A stretch of 64,000 nt of DNA. Source: Malus domestica (lineage: Eukaryota > Streptophyta > Magnoliopsida > Rosales > Rosaceae). The translations under genes and the position numbers were made by a program. Numbering within the stretch: the stretch's first letter is position 1; every line of letters begins with the position of its first letter. Below are positions 1 through 11,759 of this stretch, piece by piece. Location: NCBI RefSeq assembly GCF_042453785.1, contig NC_091676.1:21683001-21747000 (forward strand), in the 5' to 3' direction. Under the pieces are notes generated by a model. The model did no database searches and was not told the origin of the DNA. It worked only from the letters and a program-made list of their open reading frames with translations.

Positions 1-1000
1 TAGTCGGAAGGAATAGGGTGTACTTGTTTTTATGGTGACATGAACACTACTCCTGCCCCCGCTCCATCTGCTCGTGCGAATCCATCGAAGAACATTGTCC
101 ATGTTGGGAAGATGTCGATGTAAAACACCTCCTTGTTCGGCAAGTCATCTAAGATTTTCCAATCGACTAGGATTAGATGGTCGGTAAGGAAATCTGGTAG
201 GGCTTGTCCCTTGATGGCTTTAGCTGGGACGTAGATGATCTCATATCAATTGAGAAGTAACACCCATTTAGCTAGTAGCCATGTCAAAACGGGTTTGGAC
301 ATAACGTACTTGACTGGGTCGGCTTTAGCAACCAGGTGGATGGTGTAAACATGCATGTAGTGCCTTAACTTTTGGACAGAAAAGACTAGGGCAAAGCACA
401 TCTTCTCAATTGGTGAGTAGTTGAGTTCGGCACCAGTGAGAGTTCTACTTAGGTAGTAGAGTGCTTTTTCCTTTTGTTCTTCATTTTCTTATGCCAAGAG
501 GCAATGCATAGGATGAGCAGTTTTCCAAGCACGGGCGCTCCTAAGACAAGTGAGCTTGCGTGGTACCTTTTTATGTGTTCAAAGGCATTGCAACAGGTAT
601 CATCCCATATGAATGAAGCGTCCTTCTTCATAAGTCAACTAAAGGGTTAACAAGGTCTAGCAAGGTTAGAGATGAAGCGCATAATGATGGCTAGCTGTCC
701 TTGTAAACGTTTCAGCTCATGTAGATTCCTTAGCTCGGGCATGCTTTGAATGGCCTTAATCTTCGATTAGTCCACTTCAATGCCACGGTGCTTGACAATG
801 AAGCCAAGGAACTTCCCAGAGGTGACACCAAATGCACACTTCAACGGGTTCATCTTAAGGTTGTAGTGCCGTAGTTTATCGAACACCATTCATAAATCCT
901 TCAAGTGATCATATTTCTTCTTGGTCTTAACAACTACGTCATCTACGTAACATTCTACGTTTTTGTGTAGCATGTCATTAAAGATCTTCTACATGGCGCA
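1..1000 (-). pseudogene. gypsy reverse transcriptase and RNase H remnant
   Basis: The RT catalytic box Y-V-D-D is readable on the minus strand at 949-938, followed by VVKTKKKYDHLKD. At about 640-450 lies the RT/RNase H junction (FIWDDTCCNAFEHIKRY). From about 450 to 1 comes RNase H-like sequence with readable WTMFFDGFARADGAGAGVVF. Frameshifts and stops occur between these blocks, so no complete polyprotein can be made. Domain order and spacing fit a plant Ty3/gypsy pol. Confidence 0.8.
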
Positions 1001-2415
1001 TTGATTTATAGCTCTAGTGTTGAGCTCCTCGTTTGTGCCTAAGTTAAGCTCATTGAGATCATCCATTGTGGCTTGCCCCTCATCCTCAAGTTGTGGTAGC
1101 ACAATGGTGATGTCTTCCTAGGGGATTTCATCCTCTTTGTTTTCTTCAATCGTGATGCGGAAGACGTCTTGAACCTCATCTTGAGTGTTGTCCCATTAGG
1201 CTTGTTGGCGTGAAGATTGGACAGTGTGGATAATGGTACGCCTCTTTACCTTCATTTGTCATTTTATGTCAACTTCCAAGGTTGCTTAGCGCTTCATTCT
1301 TGAAAGAAATGAGCTTCAAACGTCATCTTTTTCTTCTAGACCATCGAGCTTTTCTTCTTTTGGCGTTGTCTTCCTCTTTCTACAAGGCTTATTAGCTTCT
1401 TTGAGTCTTTCTAAGGCCGACCGTCGCGGAGGAGAGCTAGCCGCGTTGCTTTGTTTCTTAGATTTTGACAACCTTTAGAAAATAGAGCTTCGGGGTGTTG
1501 GCGTGTTAAGCCGCTTGAAGACGGAAGTTCTATCTTGACCATCAATGCGATCAAGTGCCGAAATTCTAGGTTTTGAATGATTCAGCTTATCAAAGACTGA
1601 CGTTCAAAGGGCGAGTTTAACACTCGACGTTCGAAGGGTAGGTTTAACCCTCATACATATGTGTTGAGCGCTAACGTTTTTCGCTTTGCTTGAAATCTTC
1701 ACATGTGTATTTGGTGTGAAACCAAGACCAGCTTTATTGTTGTCAACTTCGTAACCATGCTCCTTCAACTTATTTTGAGTCTTGATGAGGTTACGTTCTT
1801 TGTTGTTGACAGTGTTTTCATTTTTTTTCCAAGATTTGAAGAGGAAGTAAAATCGTACCCAGCTTTTGACATGAGCTTATAGGCGTTTAGGTTGAAACAT
1901 TCTTCGGTCCTCTTGGTCAGATGAGAGCTTGGTTCTACCCCCTTTGGCAAGGGTTTTATGAAACCTTGTGGTGGTTTTGAAACTTTAGCATTGCCTAGCT
2001 ATGTTAGAGGTAAAACCGCATTTGTCTTGAGCAGCTTTACATCATCCTTATGCAACTGTGTGTCAGATTTTCTTGTTCCAGTTTCAAATGGGGATTGCAC
2101 ATTCTTTCTTCTCGACATGGGGATGTATCAGAAGATGGGTGTGTTTAATCCTTATGAGGGCGTCACACTCCCTTTAATTGTTGCAAGCTTAGCAGGCTCA
2201 TCGTCGTTTTTGTTTAAAGATGGCACGACTTTCCCTTTTTATTTCTTGGGCAAGGCTTACCACTCTGGTTTCTTAGGTATGGCTTTACCTATGGATTTGA
2301 TTTCTTTTGGAAGAGCTTCGGGCACCATGTCTTCATCCATGCAAAACTTGGCATCCGCGAAGTGTGATTCGGCTTCAGTGAATGGCTTGGTGTCGCCTTG
2401 TATCACCTTCACTCA

Positions 2416-2667
2416 TTATCGGTAGTATTTTAAGCAATTGTGGAAGGTGGATGGCACCACTCCATTCTCATAGATCCAAGGTCTTCCTAAGAGCAAGCTA
2501 TAGGAAGTTCTTGCATCAATCACGTGGAATAACGTGCTTGATTTGAGCTCGCCAATGGTCATCTCCACTCGGATCATGCCCATCACTTTTTGTCCTTTTT
2601 GGTTAAAACCTTGGATTAAGAGTCTGCTTCGGGATACTTCATCCACCTTGATGCCGGTTGTAGTCAT
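2416..2667 (-). pseudogene. gypsy aspartic-protease region remnant
   Basis: An 83-codon open stretch with features of plant gypsy retropepsin-like regions: GMIRVEMTIGELKSSTLFHV, then ARTSYSLLLGRPWIYENGVV, and a CLKYYR end. This is the segment that normally lies between gag and reverse transcriptase. It is open but isolated; flanking sequence in the same reading direction carries stops. Confidence 0.7.
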
Positions 2668-3705
2668 TTTTTACTTTAGCATGATGTTTATGGCCGACCC
2701 ACCATCCACAAGCATGCGGTTAATTTTGTTCTCTCTCACGTACCTAGAGACAAAGAGAGGATGGTTGCGAGGCTTTGACGCTAGTAGCAAGTCTTCGTCA
2801 GTGAAGTTGATTGATTGAGTCATGGGCAACACAGCATGTGGCATATTCACGTAGCCAAAGCTTCAAACCTTCATCCTTGCTTTCTTGGACTTCGTGGTCA
2901 TCGAGACTCGTTAAGACTATTACTAATGCTTTTCGCATCTCCTTAGGCAATCGTAGTGTTTCCTCGATGCTAAAGTGTGATGGCAGGCTTTCTTTGGGCA
3001 TGAGGGTCTTCTCTTCCTCGACGGCAAAAGCTTTTCTTTTTTAGGGCTCTTCTATCTCTATTTCAACCATGTGACAGGCAACGGAAGTGTACTATTGGAA
3101 AAAGTTCTTTAGGAAGTACTCGTGCAAGGAGACTTGAATGCGCGGCTCTTGCTTTATTGGTTTTGCCTACGTACGTTGGCTTAGCAACTCTTACGCTCCT
3201 TTGGGCTTCCTATTATTGTGGCGGCAGTGCTTTCTCCCTTGTTCCACCTTTGGTCATGCGGCTTATGGTCTTGGCTTCCTTTTTTTTTGTAGGTCACCAG
3301 TGTCTACCCTTCTTCATCGTCGGTAGGTGAATTTTGGTCGATTGCCCCTAGCAATGGTTATGCAGAAGGTGTCGTGTAGCTTGAGCATAGACGATAGTGG
3401 TCAGGCGTCACTTGGAGAGGCACAGGGTCAAATGATCCAAACGCAATCATAGTAGTATGTGTTGCGGCCGTGTCTTTAAGGTCAAGCTCGATTTACACTT
3501 GTTGTGCCAGCTTCATGATAAGCTATTTGAGGACGAAGCACTTGCCAATAAGATGGCTCACGATACTATGGTACTTGCAGTACCTAGGATCATTAACGCG
3601 ATTCATCTCTTCAGGGCGCTTGCATTCAGGTAGTTCGATCACCTTCTTTTCCAGCAAGTCGTCTAACATTGCAGCCACGTCAGAGTCAGAAAAAGGGTAC
3701 GTCTT

Positions 3706-4475
3706 TTACTCTAGCTCCCTCAAGGTGTTTTTGTACCTATCATGGGTGTGAGAAGGCTCACCTCTCTTTATCTCATTTTCTTTGTTCATGGAAGAGATCT
3801 TGACGAGCGCATAGGAGGTCTTGATGGGGGTAGTATTTACAATAAAAGTTTCATTAGCAGGCTTCTTCCTAGTCTTGTCTACATTTGGGGTGAACACATT
3901 ATCCTTCTTAAAGTAGGTGATCGGCTTATTCTTCCCATGATTAGCAATACTCAGCTCTATGTCATGGGATCGAGTTGCCAATTCTTCAAATGTTCTTGGT
4001 TTTATGCCTTGGAGGATGTAATGTAGCCCCCAAAGCCTGCCTTGAACACACATCTCATTGGCAGAGGTTTCAGAAAGCTGATCTTTGCAATCTAGACTTA
4101 TTGAACGCCATCTATTGATGTAGTCGACGACAGGTTCATCCTTCCAGTACTTCGTACTCGTCAGCTCCAGTATGCTTACGTTGTGGTGAGTGTTGTAGAA
4201 GTGGTTGAGGAATTCTCTTTCAAGCTGGTCCAAGCTGTTGATAGACTCAGGCTTGAGGTCGGTGTACCAATCAAATGCATTACCTTTTAGCGAGTGCACA
4301 AACTGCTTGACGAGGTAGTCTCCTTCCGTCCCAGCATTGTTGCAGGTTTCGATGAAATAGGCAATATGTTGTTTGGATTGCCTTTTCCATCAAATTCCAT
4401 GAATTTTGGCTGCTGATAACCCTTCAGCATCCTCAAGACGTCAATCTTTTTGGAGTATGGCTTTGAGTACAGCAT
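3706..4475 (-). pseudogene. gypsy gag (retrotransposon gag domain) remnant
   Basis: Two overlapping minus-strand frames (4475-4287 and 4299-3706) together read as one plant gypsy gag: a KGYQQPKFMEFDGKGNP leader, then LKGNAFDWYTDLKPESI, LEREFLNHFYNTHH and YINRWRSISLDCKDQLSE. The shift from one frame to the other near 4290 is a frameshift mutation. Upstream, 4865-4683 holds a weak extension of the gag N terminus. Gag would form the particle of an active element; this copy cannot. Confidence 0.8.
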
Positions 4476-5150
4476 GAAGTCATGTGAGCTTCCTTCATAT
4501 TAAACCTTGATCGTGCTTGTGATCATCTCTTGCTGTTGTTGGATAGAGAGAGATCCCATGAGCATCGTAGCTCAGCCCACCTCTATATTCTCCTTAGCTT
4601 TATCCATCAGAGGCTCATTCTTTGTCGGTTTTTTTCTTTGGTGGATCAACCTTTAGGTCAGCTTTCTCGTCGTGTTACGCCTTTAAATGGTTGACGAATG
4701 TAGTAATGTAGCAATTTGCAAGTCCATTTCCTCTACGGTCCTTGTCAACCTTGCAATTACTTTGTTCATTTGTGCCAGCTGCTCCTCAATCGAAGTTACA
4801 CTAGTAGTCATGACTTGCATGGCTATAGGATACGAGCTGCTGCTTGAGTCAATGTCAAGAGTCAAAGACTCGGAGTACCTCCTTAGCTTTCTTCCCTTGG
4901 CACTCTTACTGAGGCCAAGGTGATCACGGGCTCATGTCTCAGGTGCTCTTGCTCCTTCGGCAAAGTTGATGCAAGGGTGAAAGGCACGGCAGAAAGAGTT
5001 CTTACCTTGCTTTGGGTTGTGATGCCCAAAGTGCCACCACTTGCGGCAAGGATGTTCTTATTCTTCGCGTTGGTTGTAAGAACAGCTTAATCCTTTCTTG
5101 ATGCCATGTGTGTTTCTTGTGGATTTGAAGATAGAGATGAGAGGCAGAGA

Positions 5151-5173
5151 TGTCCCACTAGGCATGCCAAATT
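5151..5173 (-). other. primer binding site-like sequence of the gypsy element
   Basis: On the minus strand this reads AATTTGGCATGCCTAGTGGG, then ACA. It resembles the TTTGGCRCGCC(N)GTGGGAC leader found just inside the 5' LTR of many plant gypsy elements. It directly abuts the TGTTTACA edge of the LTR. Confidence 0.6.
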
Positions 5174-6111
5174 TGTAAACACGAAAATTCTGTATCGAAT
5201 GAAAGAAGAACTTGTGTACAAAGTAGATTTGTATTGACTGAATTTGTACGGTTACAATTTCTATTTACAATTTTCCTCTTATTCAATCTTCAAATTTGAT
5301 GTAGATGCTTAAGTTGTTAATCTAAGGGTCTCGATGACACTGATTCAGTCTTCAAATTTGATGTAAATGCGTAAGTTGTTGACCCAAGGTCGCGATGACA
5401 TGATCTCGGACGAACGATTACTTCAGGTTTTGAGCTTGAAACAATGCATGGATAGTCTTCACCTCATGTTTAGAGATGCGGCAAAGGGAATGTTGATGTA
5501 GAATTTCGTTGATTCAAGGGTCTTGGCGACTTGATCTTGAATTGAATGTCGTTACAAGTTTTAAGCTTACAACAAAGTCTTGAAGGAATCGGCACAAGTG
5601 CTTGTTGATTCTTCAAGGGAATGCTTCAGCTTTTGTCGAAAGAAAGCTTCGGCTTTGCTTATACATTCTTTGAAGACAGCTTTGGCAGCATATTAGTCTT
5701 CAAAGATTTGTGCAGAGATTCTTCTTAATGTAGAATTTTCCACCCTTATGCTTATTTGAGGACCTTGTATTTATAGACTTCTCAAAGCTTGCCTTTAGAT
5801 GGATTTGGCTTTGATTTGTGTCTTGATTCGTCCATTGGAGAATTTAGGCATGTTTTGTGTCTTAATTTCACCACTTTCCCTTACCTTGGCTAAATTATAG
5901 GGCTTGTTACCTATTTTGTGAGCAATCTTCAATTCTTACTTGTTTTGTGAATATGATTTAGCTTTCTTTCCAATTTTGGGAGCAATTTGGGCCCCCTTGT
6001 CGATTTTAAAGGATTTATTCCTCATTCTGTCAAGTTTTGGAGAAGTTTTATTCTTCCTTTGCTTGATTTGTGCCATATGACGAGTTATCCATTTGTGATG
6101 AGTCATATGCC
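5174..6111 (-). repeat. probable 5' LTR of the gypsy element
   Basis: The inner edge (plus-strand TGTAAACACG) sits next to the PBS-like sequence. The outer edge is less certain: a TGCCA on the plus strand near 6111 gives TG...CA ends, and the copia remnant begins just beyond it. The other LTR lies outside the window, so the end cannot be verified by comparison. An internal tandem duplication of about 62 bp is visible at 5283-5400 (two copies of a segment containing TCTTCAAATTTGATGTA). Confidence 0.45.
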
Positions 6112-6208
6112 ACGTGGAGCTTTGTGATGCATCATTTATATGCAATGAAATTTACATGTATACACAACCACTTCCTCTACCTACGAGTCATGGTTTTGTA
6201 AAGACCAG

Positions 6209-7105
6209 TTGGTCATGTCTTGGTTGCTCAATTCCACAGAGCATAGGATTGCTGAAATTTTCAACTATTTTGAGTCATCTATGCATCTCTGGAAGCAAGT
6301 TAAAGAGATGTATGGAAATCAAAATAATTATGCCCGTGTCTTTCAGCTTAAGAAAGATCTCTCGAGCCTACAACAAGCAGGAAAAGCCTTTGTTTAACAT
6401 CTTGGCAGTCTTACAAGCATGTGGAATAAGCTCGATGTTTATCGTCCTCATACCACTGATGCCACTATGTTGATCAAGAGAGCAGAAGAAGATAAAATCT
6501 TTCAACTCTTGGCAAGCATAGGTCCAGGGTTCGAGGATCTCAGAAGCCACATTTTAATGAATGCTAAACTTCCTTCCTTCATTGGTGTTTATGCCATTAT
6601 CCAAAGGGAAGAAGTAAGGAAGAAAGTCATGAGCCAAGAGACTAAAGACAGTATCCCTGATACTAAGGCTTATGTCTCTAGCAACAAGCATTTTGAAGGC
6701 AAAGTTTACAAGGGAAAAATACCAAATTTAAAGTGCAACTACTATGATTCACTTGGACATACAAGAGAAATGTGTTGGATTCTTCATCCAAAGTTGAGGC
6801 CCAAGTCCTTGAAAGAGACAAAGGGTCCACAAAGACAACTGAACAACAATGTCTACAAGACCAATGATGCAGCTACCTCTTCTACTGAGGGAATGGTGAA
6901 CTTCACTGCCAATCCTGCTGCATTAATCAATGACTTTGCAGCATACCTCCACAACAAACAGATGCATAACAATGGAGATGAGGCTCCTGCAACTGAAGAA
7001 AATAATCACACAACCTTGGAAATTTTGCTAGTTTTCTTGTTGAGCATGATCATGTTTCACAGAAAGATATTCCAAGTATTTCAAGTGCCTTCTCCACTGC
7101 CCTAA
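6209..7105 (+). pseudogene. copia gag remnant with degenerate zinc knuckle
   Basis: The first part (6209-6397) reads IAEIFNYFESSMHLWKQV and ends at a stop. The frame resumes at 6419-7105 with the UBN2-type gag core (FQLLASIGPGFEDLRSHIL). A CCHC zinc knuckle is present as CNYYDSLGHTREMCW, where the second cysteine of the usual CX2C is replaced by tyrosine. The stop at about 6397 and this loss indicate a dead copy. Confidence 0.8.
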
Positions 7106-7110
7106 ATGCT

Positions 7111-8495
7111 AGTAATGAGCATGATTATTGGATCATAGACTCAGGTGCTACGGATCACATGACAAATCAAATTAATAACTTGCTTGATTTCAAAAAATTG
7201 TCGAAACCTTCTCAAGTGTCAATAACCAATAGGAAAGGTGCCTCAGTTGTAGGAAAAGGAAAGGTCAACTTACTTTCAAAACACATAGATTCAGCAGCCC
7301 TTTACATTTCTTTCTTTCCTTTTCAACTTCTATCAGTAGGAACCATCACTAATTCTCTACACTGTCTAGCCATTTTCTCTCCTCATGATGTTATTTTTCA
7401 GGATGTCATCACCAAGAGAACGATTGCTGAAGGTTTCTTTTTGAATGGCCTCTACTACTTAGCTAAAAACACCAAGGATCCCAAGTTTTTTCAAGTCAGT
7501 CAAGTGTTTCTCAAGATCAATAACTTTGGCATCAACGTTTGGCACATCCTTCTGAGAAAGTGATGTCTTTTTTGTTTTCAAAACTATGTAAAGACAAGTT
7601 ACACTATGATATTTGTCGTTTGTCTAAGTTTTCTAGGTTGCCTTTTGATTCTTCCACTTCTAGAGTTAGTCATCCTTTTGAAATCATTCATTCAAACATT
7701 TAGGGTCCAATACTAGAGTCCTTTGATGGATACAGGTATTTTGTAACATTTGCTAATGATTTTACAAGAATGGCTGGGTTGTATCTTTTGAAATTTAAAA
7801 GTGAACTTCCAAATGTTTTTCAAGATTTTCATAAACTGGTTGGTACTTAATTTGCATCAAAAATCCATATATTAAGGTCCAACAATGGCACTAAGTACAT
7901 GTCCCATAACATGTCTCAATATCTGAGTATTCATGGCATTCTGCATCAAACAACATGTGTTGGCACCCCAACAAAATAGGGTTGCCAAGAGGAAAATAGA
8001 GACCTTGAGAAGACAAGATCAATCATGTTCCATATGAATGTGCCAAAGAAATTTTGGTCACAAGGAGTACTTACAACTACCTATCTTATCAATAGATTGC
8101 CAAGTAAACTACTAAATTTCAAGTCTCCATATGAAGTGTTGAAAGATAGAAAAATTGATCTCTCACACTTGAAAGTTTTTGGTTCCACTTGCTTCGTTCA
8201 CAACCAATATCCCCATCGTGATAAGCTTGATCTCAGAGCAACCAAATGTGTCTTCTTGGGTTACTCATCCACCCATAAAGGTTACAAGTGTTACAATCCA
8301 ATCACAAGGAAGCTTATGGTTTCAAGAGATGTAAGGTTTGATGAAAACATGCCCTACTTCTCAAAGAAACTAAGTGATGTAGATCGAGGGGAAGTTTTCA
8401 GTGACATGTTTCCTTTGCCCAATGTCCCTCACTACCAAGAAAGCCCTACATCACTTGACACTTCAACCTTATCGCCAGAGCTATCTTCACCTTAA
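7111..8495 (+). pseudogene. copia protease and integrase remnant
   Basis: The protease active-site block DYWIIDSGATDHMTNQ starts at about 7126, followed by protease sequence to about 7400. The pre-integrase segment carries WHILLRK near 7540 in place of the usual WHxRLGH. Integrase runs from about 7690 with several stops. The C-terminal part is open at 8025-8495 (LPSKLLNFKSPYEVLK, LKVFGSTCFVHNQYPH, RATKCVFLGYSSTHKGYKCY), typical of copia integrase ends. Confidence 0.8.
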
Positions 8496-8689
8496 GCTAC
8501 AGACATTGAACCTCAAGTCCCAATTCGTCGAAATCCTTCTAGGGTACGACAACCCCCCACTTCGACTACATGATTATGTCACCTATACTTCTAGGTGTCC
8601 TTTCACATATTTAGTTTCCTATAAGCAATTGTCACCTTCTCATATCTCATTTCTTAGTACCTTGGATAGTACTCATGAACCACAAACAT

Positions 8690-9556
8690 TTCAAGAAGCA
8701 AATGGACTTGAAATTTGGCAAAATGCGATGAGAGATGAACTGCAAATCCTTCATGACAACAAAACCTAGAGTGTAGTTAAACTTCCCAAAAGGAAGAAAG
8801 CAGTAGGTTGAAAGACACAAAGCTTGTTTGGTGGCTCGTGGTTTTACCCCGACTTATGGCTTGGATTACAAGGAAACCTTTGCTCTAGTCGCCAAAATGA
8901 ACATTGTAAGGGTTCTATTGTCGGTTGCTGTAAATCAATCTTGGCCTCTTTATCAAATGGATGTGAAGAATGCCTTTTTGCATGGGGAATTAGAGGATGA
9001 AGTGTACATGAAACTACCACAAGGTCATCATCAATCTGGTGATCCTGACATGTTTGTAAATGCACAAATCCATTTATGGATTCAAACAATCTCCACGTAC
9101 ATGGTATGCAAAAAAAGCTCTATCCTTGAACAGTTTGGTTTTCAAAGAAGCAGTGTTAACTCCTCGCTATTTGTTCGTGTTGGCTCAGTTGGGAAATTAA
9201 TTGTTTTAATCTATGTTGATGATCTTATAGTGACTGGTGACAACGTTGAAGAAGTCCATTCTCTTAAGCTTGCTCTTCAAAGCAAATTTGCAATCAAAGA
9301 TTAGGGGACTCTCAAATATTTCCTTGGTATTGAGCTTGCCACTTTACAGCAAGGCCTTTTTCTCAATCAAAGGATATATATCCTTGATCTCTTGAAGGAA
9401 TCTGGCTTAATGGATTGCAAACCTACGCGCACTCATCTGGATAGTCAGCTACAACTCACTACTCATAGTTAAGCACTTTCCAATGTCGAGTATCAAAGGT
9501 TGGTAAGGAAACTCATTTATCTCACAATCACGCGTTTTGATATCTCCCATGCTCAT
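8690..9556 (+). pseudogene. copia reverse transcriptase remnant
   Basis: The block YGLDYKETFALVAKMNIVR is followed by PLYQMDVKNAFLHGELEDEV, the N-terminal copia RT signature. The catalytic Y-V-D-D is intact at about 9212-9223, with LIVTGDN after it. A stop at about 9303 (IKD then TAG) and others downstream break the frame. The sequence ends at YLTITRFDISHA where the 9557-9790 repeat starts. Confidence 0.85.
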
Positions 9557-9790
9557 GGCACTACCCACGGTTCTTACACTTTGGTTCTGACAACTTTGAA
9601 TGTTGTAAATAGTGAAATATGTTTCTTTTTTATGGTCAAGAAATTAAGAGGATACAGACACAAAGCATGGAGGTGGTTTGCTGGAGTAATTGTCCTTTTG
9701 CTCTTAGATGTGAAACAATGGTGGGTATGGATAAGGACACATGGTCCCCACTCTTCAGTTGCAGTGGTGGTGGGTGATCTTTCATCAGGT
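9557..9790 (+). repeat. dispersed repeat, copy 1
   Basis: About 230 bp beginning GGCACTACCCACGGTTCTTA, clearly related to 18767-19005 inside intron 1 of the CFA synthase gene. Shared blocks include GGCACTACC, GGTTCTTACACTT, AAGAAATTAAGAGGA, TTGCTGGAGTAATTGTC and AAGGACACATGG. It replaces the 3' end of the copia remnant. The ends look weakly inverted (GGCACTACCC against GGGTGRT), which would fit a small DNA transposon, but no clean TSD was found. An unrelated-looking GGCACTACC also occurs at about 9937. Confidence 0.7.
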
Positions 9791-9961
9791 ACTGTTTAAT
9801 TTTAAATAAAAAAATTACAATAATTTCTGACCGCATGATATATGATGAACGGATGTAATTGAAGGATTTTCTGAATCCTCACAAAGATGATCCGAAAAGG
9901 ATCCTCATTCCTTTTTTAGATTCATTTTGCAGTGGCACTACCAGTGAGACCAACAACCGTA

Positions 9962-9979
9962 AATTAATAATAAATAACA

Positions 9980-10022
<43 letters not shown>
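9962..10022 (+). repeat. (AAT)n microsatellite
   Basis: An interrupted then perfect run of AAT/TAA triplets, about 13 perfect units at the right end. A short AATAATAAC run recurs at about 10095-10113. The stretch 9790-10117 otherwise shows no gene. Confidence 0.9.
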
Positions 10023-10025
<3 letters not shown>

Positions 10026-10117
10026 TAGGTAAATTTACCATTGCAATAACTTCTTGTTATCTGATTCAAAATTTGCTTATCTATGTTTACGTATAATAAT
10101 AACAATAATAATAAACA

Positions 10118-10362
10118 TGTTATAAACTTTGTATTTAAGTGTGATTATGTTAATCCTAAATTAGATCTAATACTAGTTATTCTTCCTTACTAGGATTTGT
10201 ATTACTTGGAGGAGAATGATTATTCCCTCCCTTATTACTATAAATAAAGGCACTGCGTAGAAGGAATAACATATTCTCTACACAACCCTACAAATACATC
10301 TCTCTCTACTCTCTCTACCGCACCTCCTCTCTTTCCTTGTTAGATTAATATAAGTCACAACA
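10118..10362 (+). repeat. probable 5' LTR of the second copia element
   Basis: It starts TGTTATAAACTTTG and ends GTCACAACA. A TATA-like ACTATAAATAAAGG sits at about 10238, followed by a CT-rich transcribed-type stretch. Directly after the end comes ATTATAGCACGCTCC, resembling the TTATCAGCACGC leader found after many plant copia LTRs. With no second LTR the limits are approximate. Confidence 0.5.
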
Positions 10363-11759
10363 CATTATAGCACGCTCCTACCGTTACGCTTAGGAATCTA
10401 ACGTGATAGTTTTTTTGCATCAAACCAGTTCATCAATATCATAACGCAATCAGGTTCTTTCAAAACAACAATCTTTATCTCGACATTTTTGCAACCCTGA
10501 TAGCATGAACATTCACCATAATGAATGACCCAACTTTACGTTTTTCAAATTTTAGATTCTACATAAATTGAGTATGCACTATATCCATAATTGTTGAATT
10601 ATGTGAATTGATGTTGCCATGAATTGCATCACATATATGTCTATGCATTGAATTAGATGATGAATATGCATGAAATTGAATTAATTTTATAATCTAGAAA
10701 TTGAAAAAAAATTAAATTAAAAAAAATTAGGGTTTTCTGAAAATCCAACCCGCGAGCAAGCCGAGACCATAAGGCCCCCTGGGCTCCAAACCCAGAAGCA
10801 GAAACAATGGCACGTCACCGACATGGCCTTGGCCGAGATTCTTTGAAATATCACCAAAATTTCTCTTTTTTCGAATTCGTTTCTCCGTCATAATTGAGGT
10901 TCCTTGTTAGAACCCCAATTAGCACCGACATTTTTTCGACCCATAACATGGCCTCCAGAAACGGTGACGCTGGCCTCACCTTCAGCGACATCACCCAGCA
11001 ACGCTGGAATATTCTTTGGTCCTCACCCGAGCCCATCTGGGCTTGGCTAACCCTCGGTCCAAAATACCAACCATTTGGGCTTTAGTGTTTCTCTCAGCCC
11101 AGTGAAGAGATTTGCTTCTTTGGGCTCACAGATTGTAGCCCATAACCAACTGTTTGGCCAGCAAAAAACACCAGCCCAATTGGGCTTTGGTATTCCTGTG
11201 TCCCGCGTTGCATTAGAACCCAGCATGTATAGCTGTTGTGGATTTCCTGCATCGCACCATACTGGATCCCAGCCTCTGTGTTGGTGCATCAGTGTACGCG
11301 ATACACAGGATTGTTGCCCTCTTTTGAGCCTCTGTCATATAAGCCTGTGCCTGCAGCCCATCTCTATGCATATTGGCTTATTGCCCTGGCTTAACCCGCT
11401 TTAAATCCAGCCCATATTTGGGCCTAGTCCACGACACCAAATTTTTTAAGCCCATGTGGGCTTTGGTCTATTATTTTGGGCCCCGAGTTTAATTGTCCAT
11501 ATTTTGAGACAATTTGGATTTTATAAATTTTTCACCCAAACTTTAATTTTGGCCCGACGTCCAAATAATTAATTCAATTATAATCATAGGCCCCGAAGAC
11601 CTACTTGTATATATTTGTTGCATATTTCTGTATATATATGCGTTTGTTTGCAAGTACTATAAACCTGAAGTTCATAAACTTTTTTCGAAAAAAAATTAAT
11701 TGAATGGATTTAAGTTTTTCGAACTTTTATGCTTATGACCGGTTCAATTAATTTTATTT

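Larger units (their letters stand above)
1..5173 (-). mobile_element. Ty3/gypsy LTR retrotransposon, internal region (degenerate)
   Basis: Read on the minus strand, this stretch runs gag, protease, reverse transcriptase, RNase H, which is the Ty3/gypsy order. It continues off the left edge of the window, so integrase and the 3' LTR are not seen. Many stops and frameshifts interrupt every domain, so it is an old, non-autonomous copy. The 5' boundary is set by a primer-binding-like sequence and LTR edge near 5151-5174. The domain pieces are listed separately. Confidence 0.85.
6114..9556 (+). mobile_element. Ty1/copia retrotransposon remnant (gag-pol, no LTRs found)
   Basis: Plus-strand gag, protease, integrase and reverse transcriptase follow one another in copia order, broken by several stops and frameshifts. 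No LTR pair was recognised. The left side abuts the gypsy LTR. On the right the RT sequence stops abruptly after YLTITRFDISHA at about 9555, where a dispersed repeat begins, so the RNase H domain and the 3' end are missing. Confidence 0.85.

Noticed and set aside
1..9556. Endogenous pararetrovirus instead of retrotransposons
   Set aside because: Domain order matches gypsy and copia elements, with integrase seen in the copia copy; no movement-protein or viral coat sequence was recognised.
9930..9950. A third copy of the dispersed repeat, suggested by GGCACTACC
   Set aside because: Only the first nine bases match; the following sequence is unrelated.
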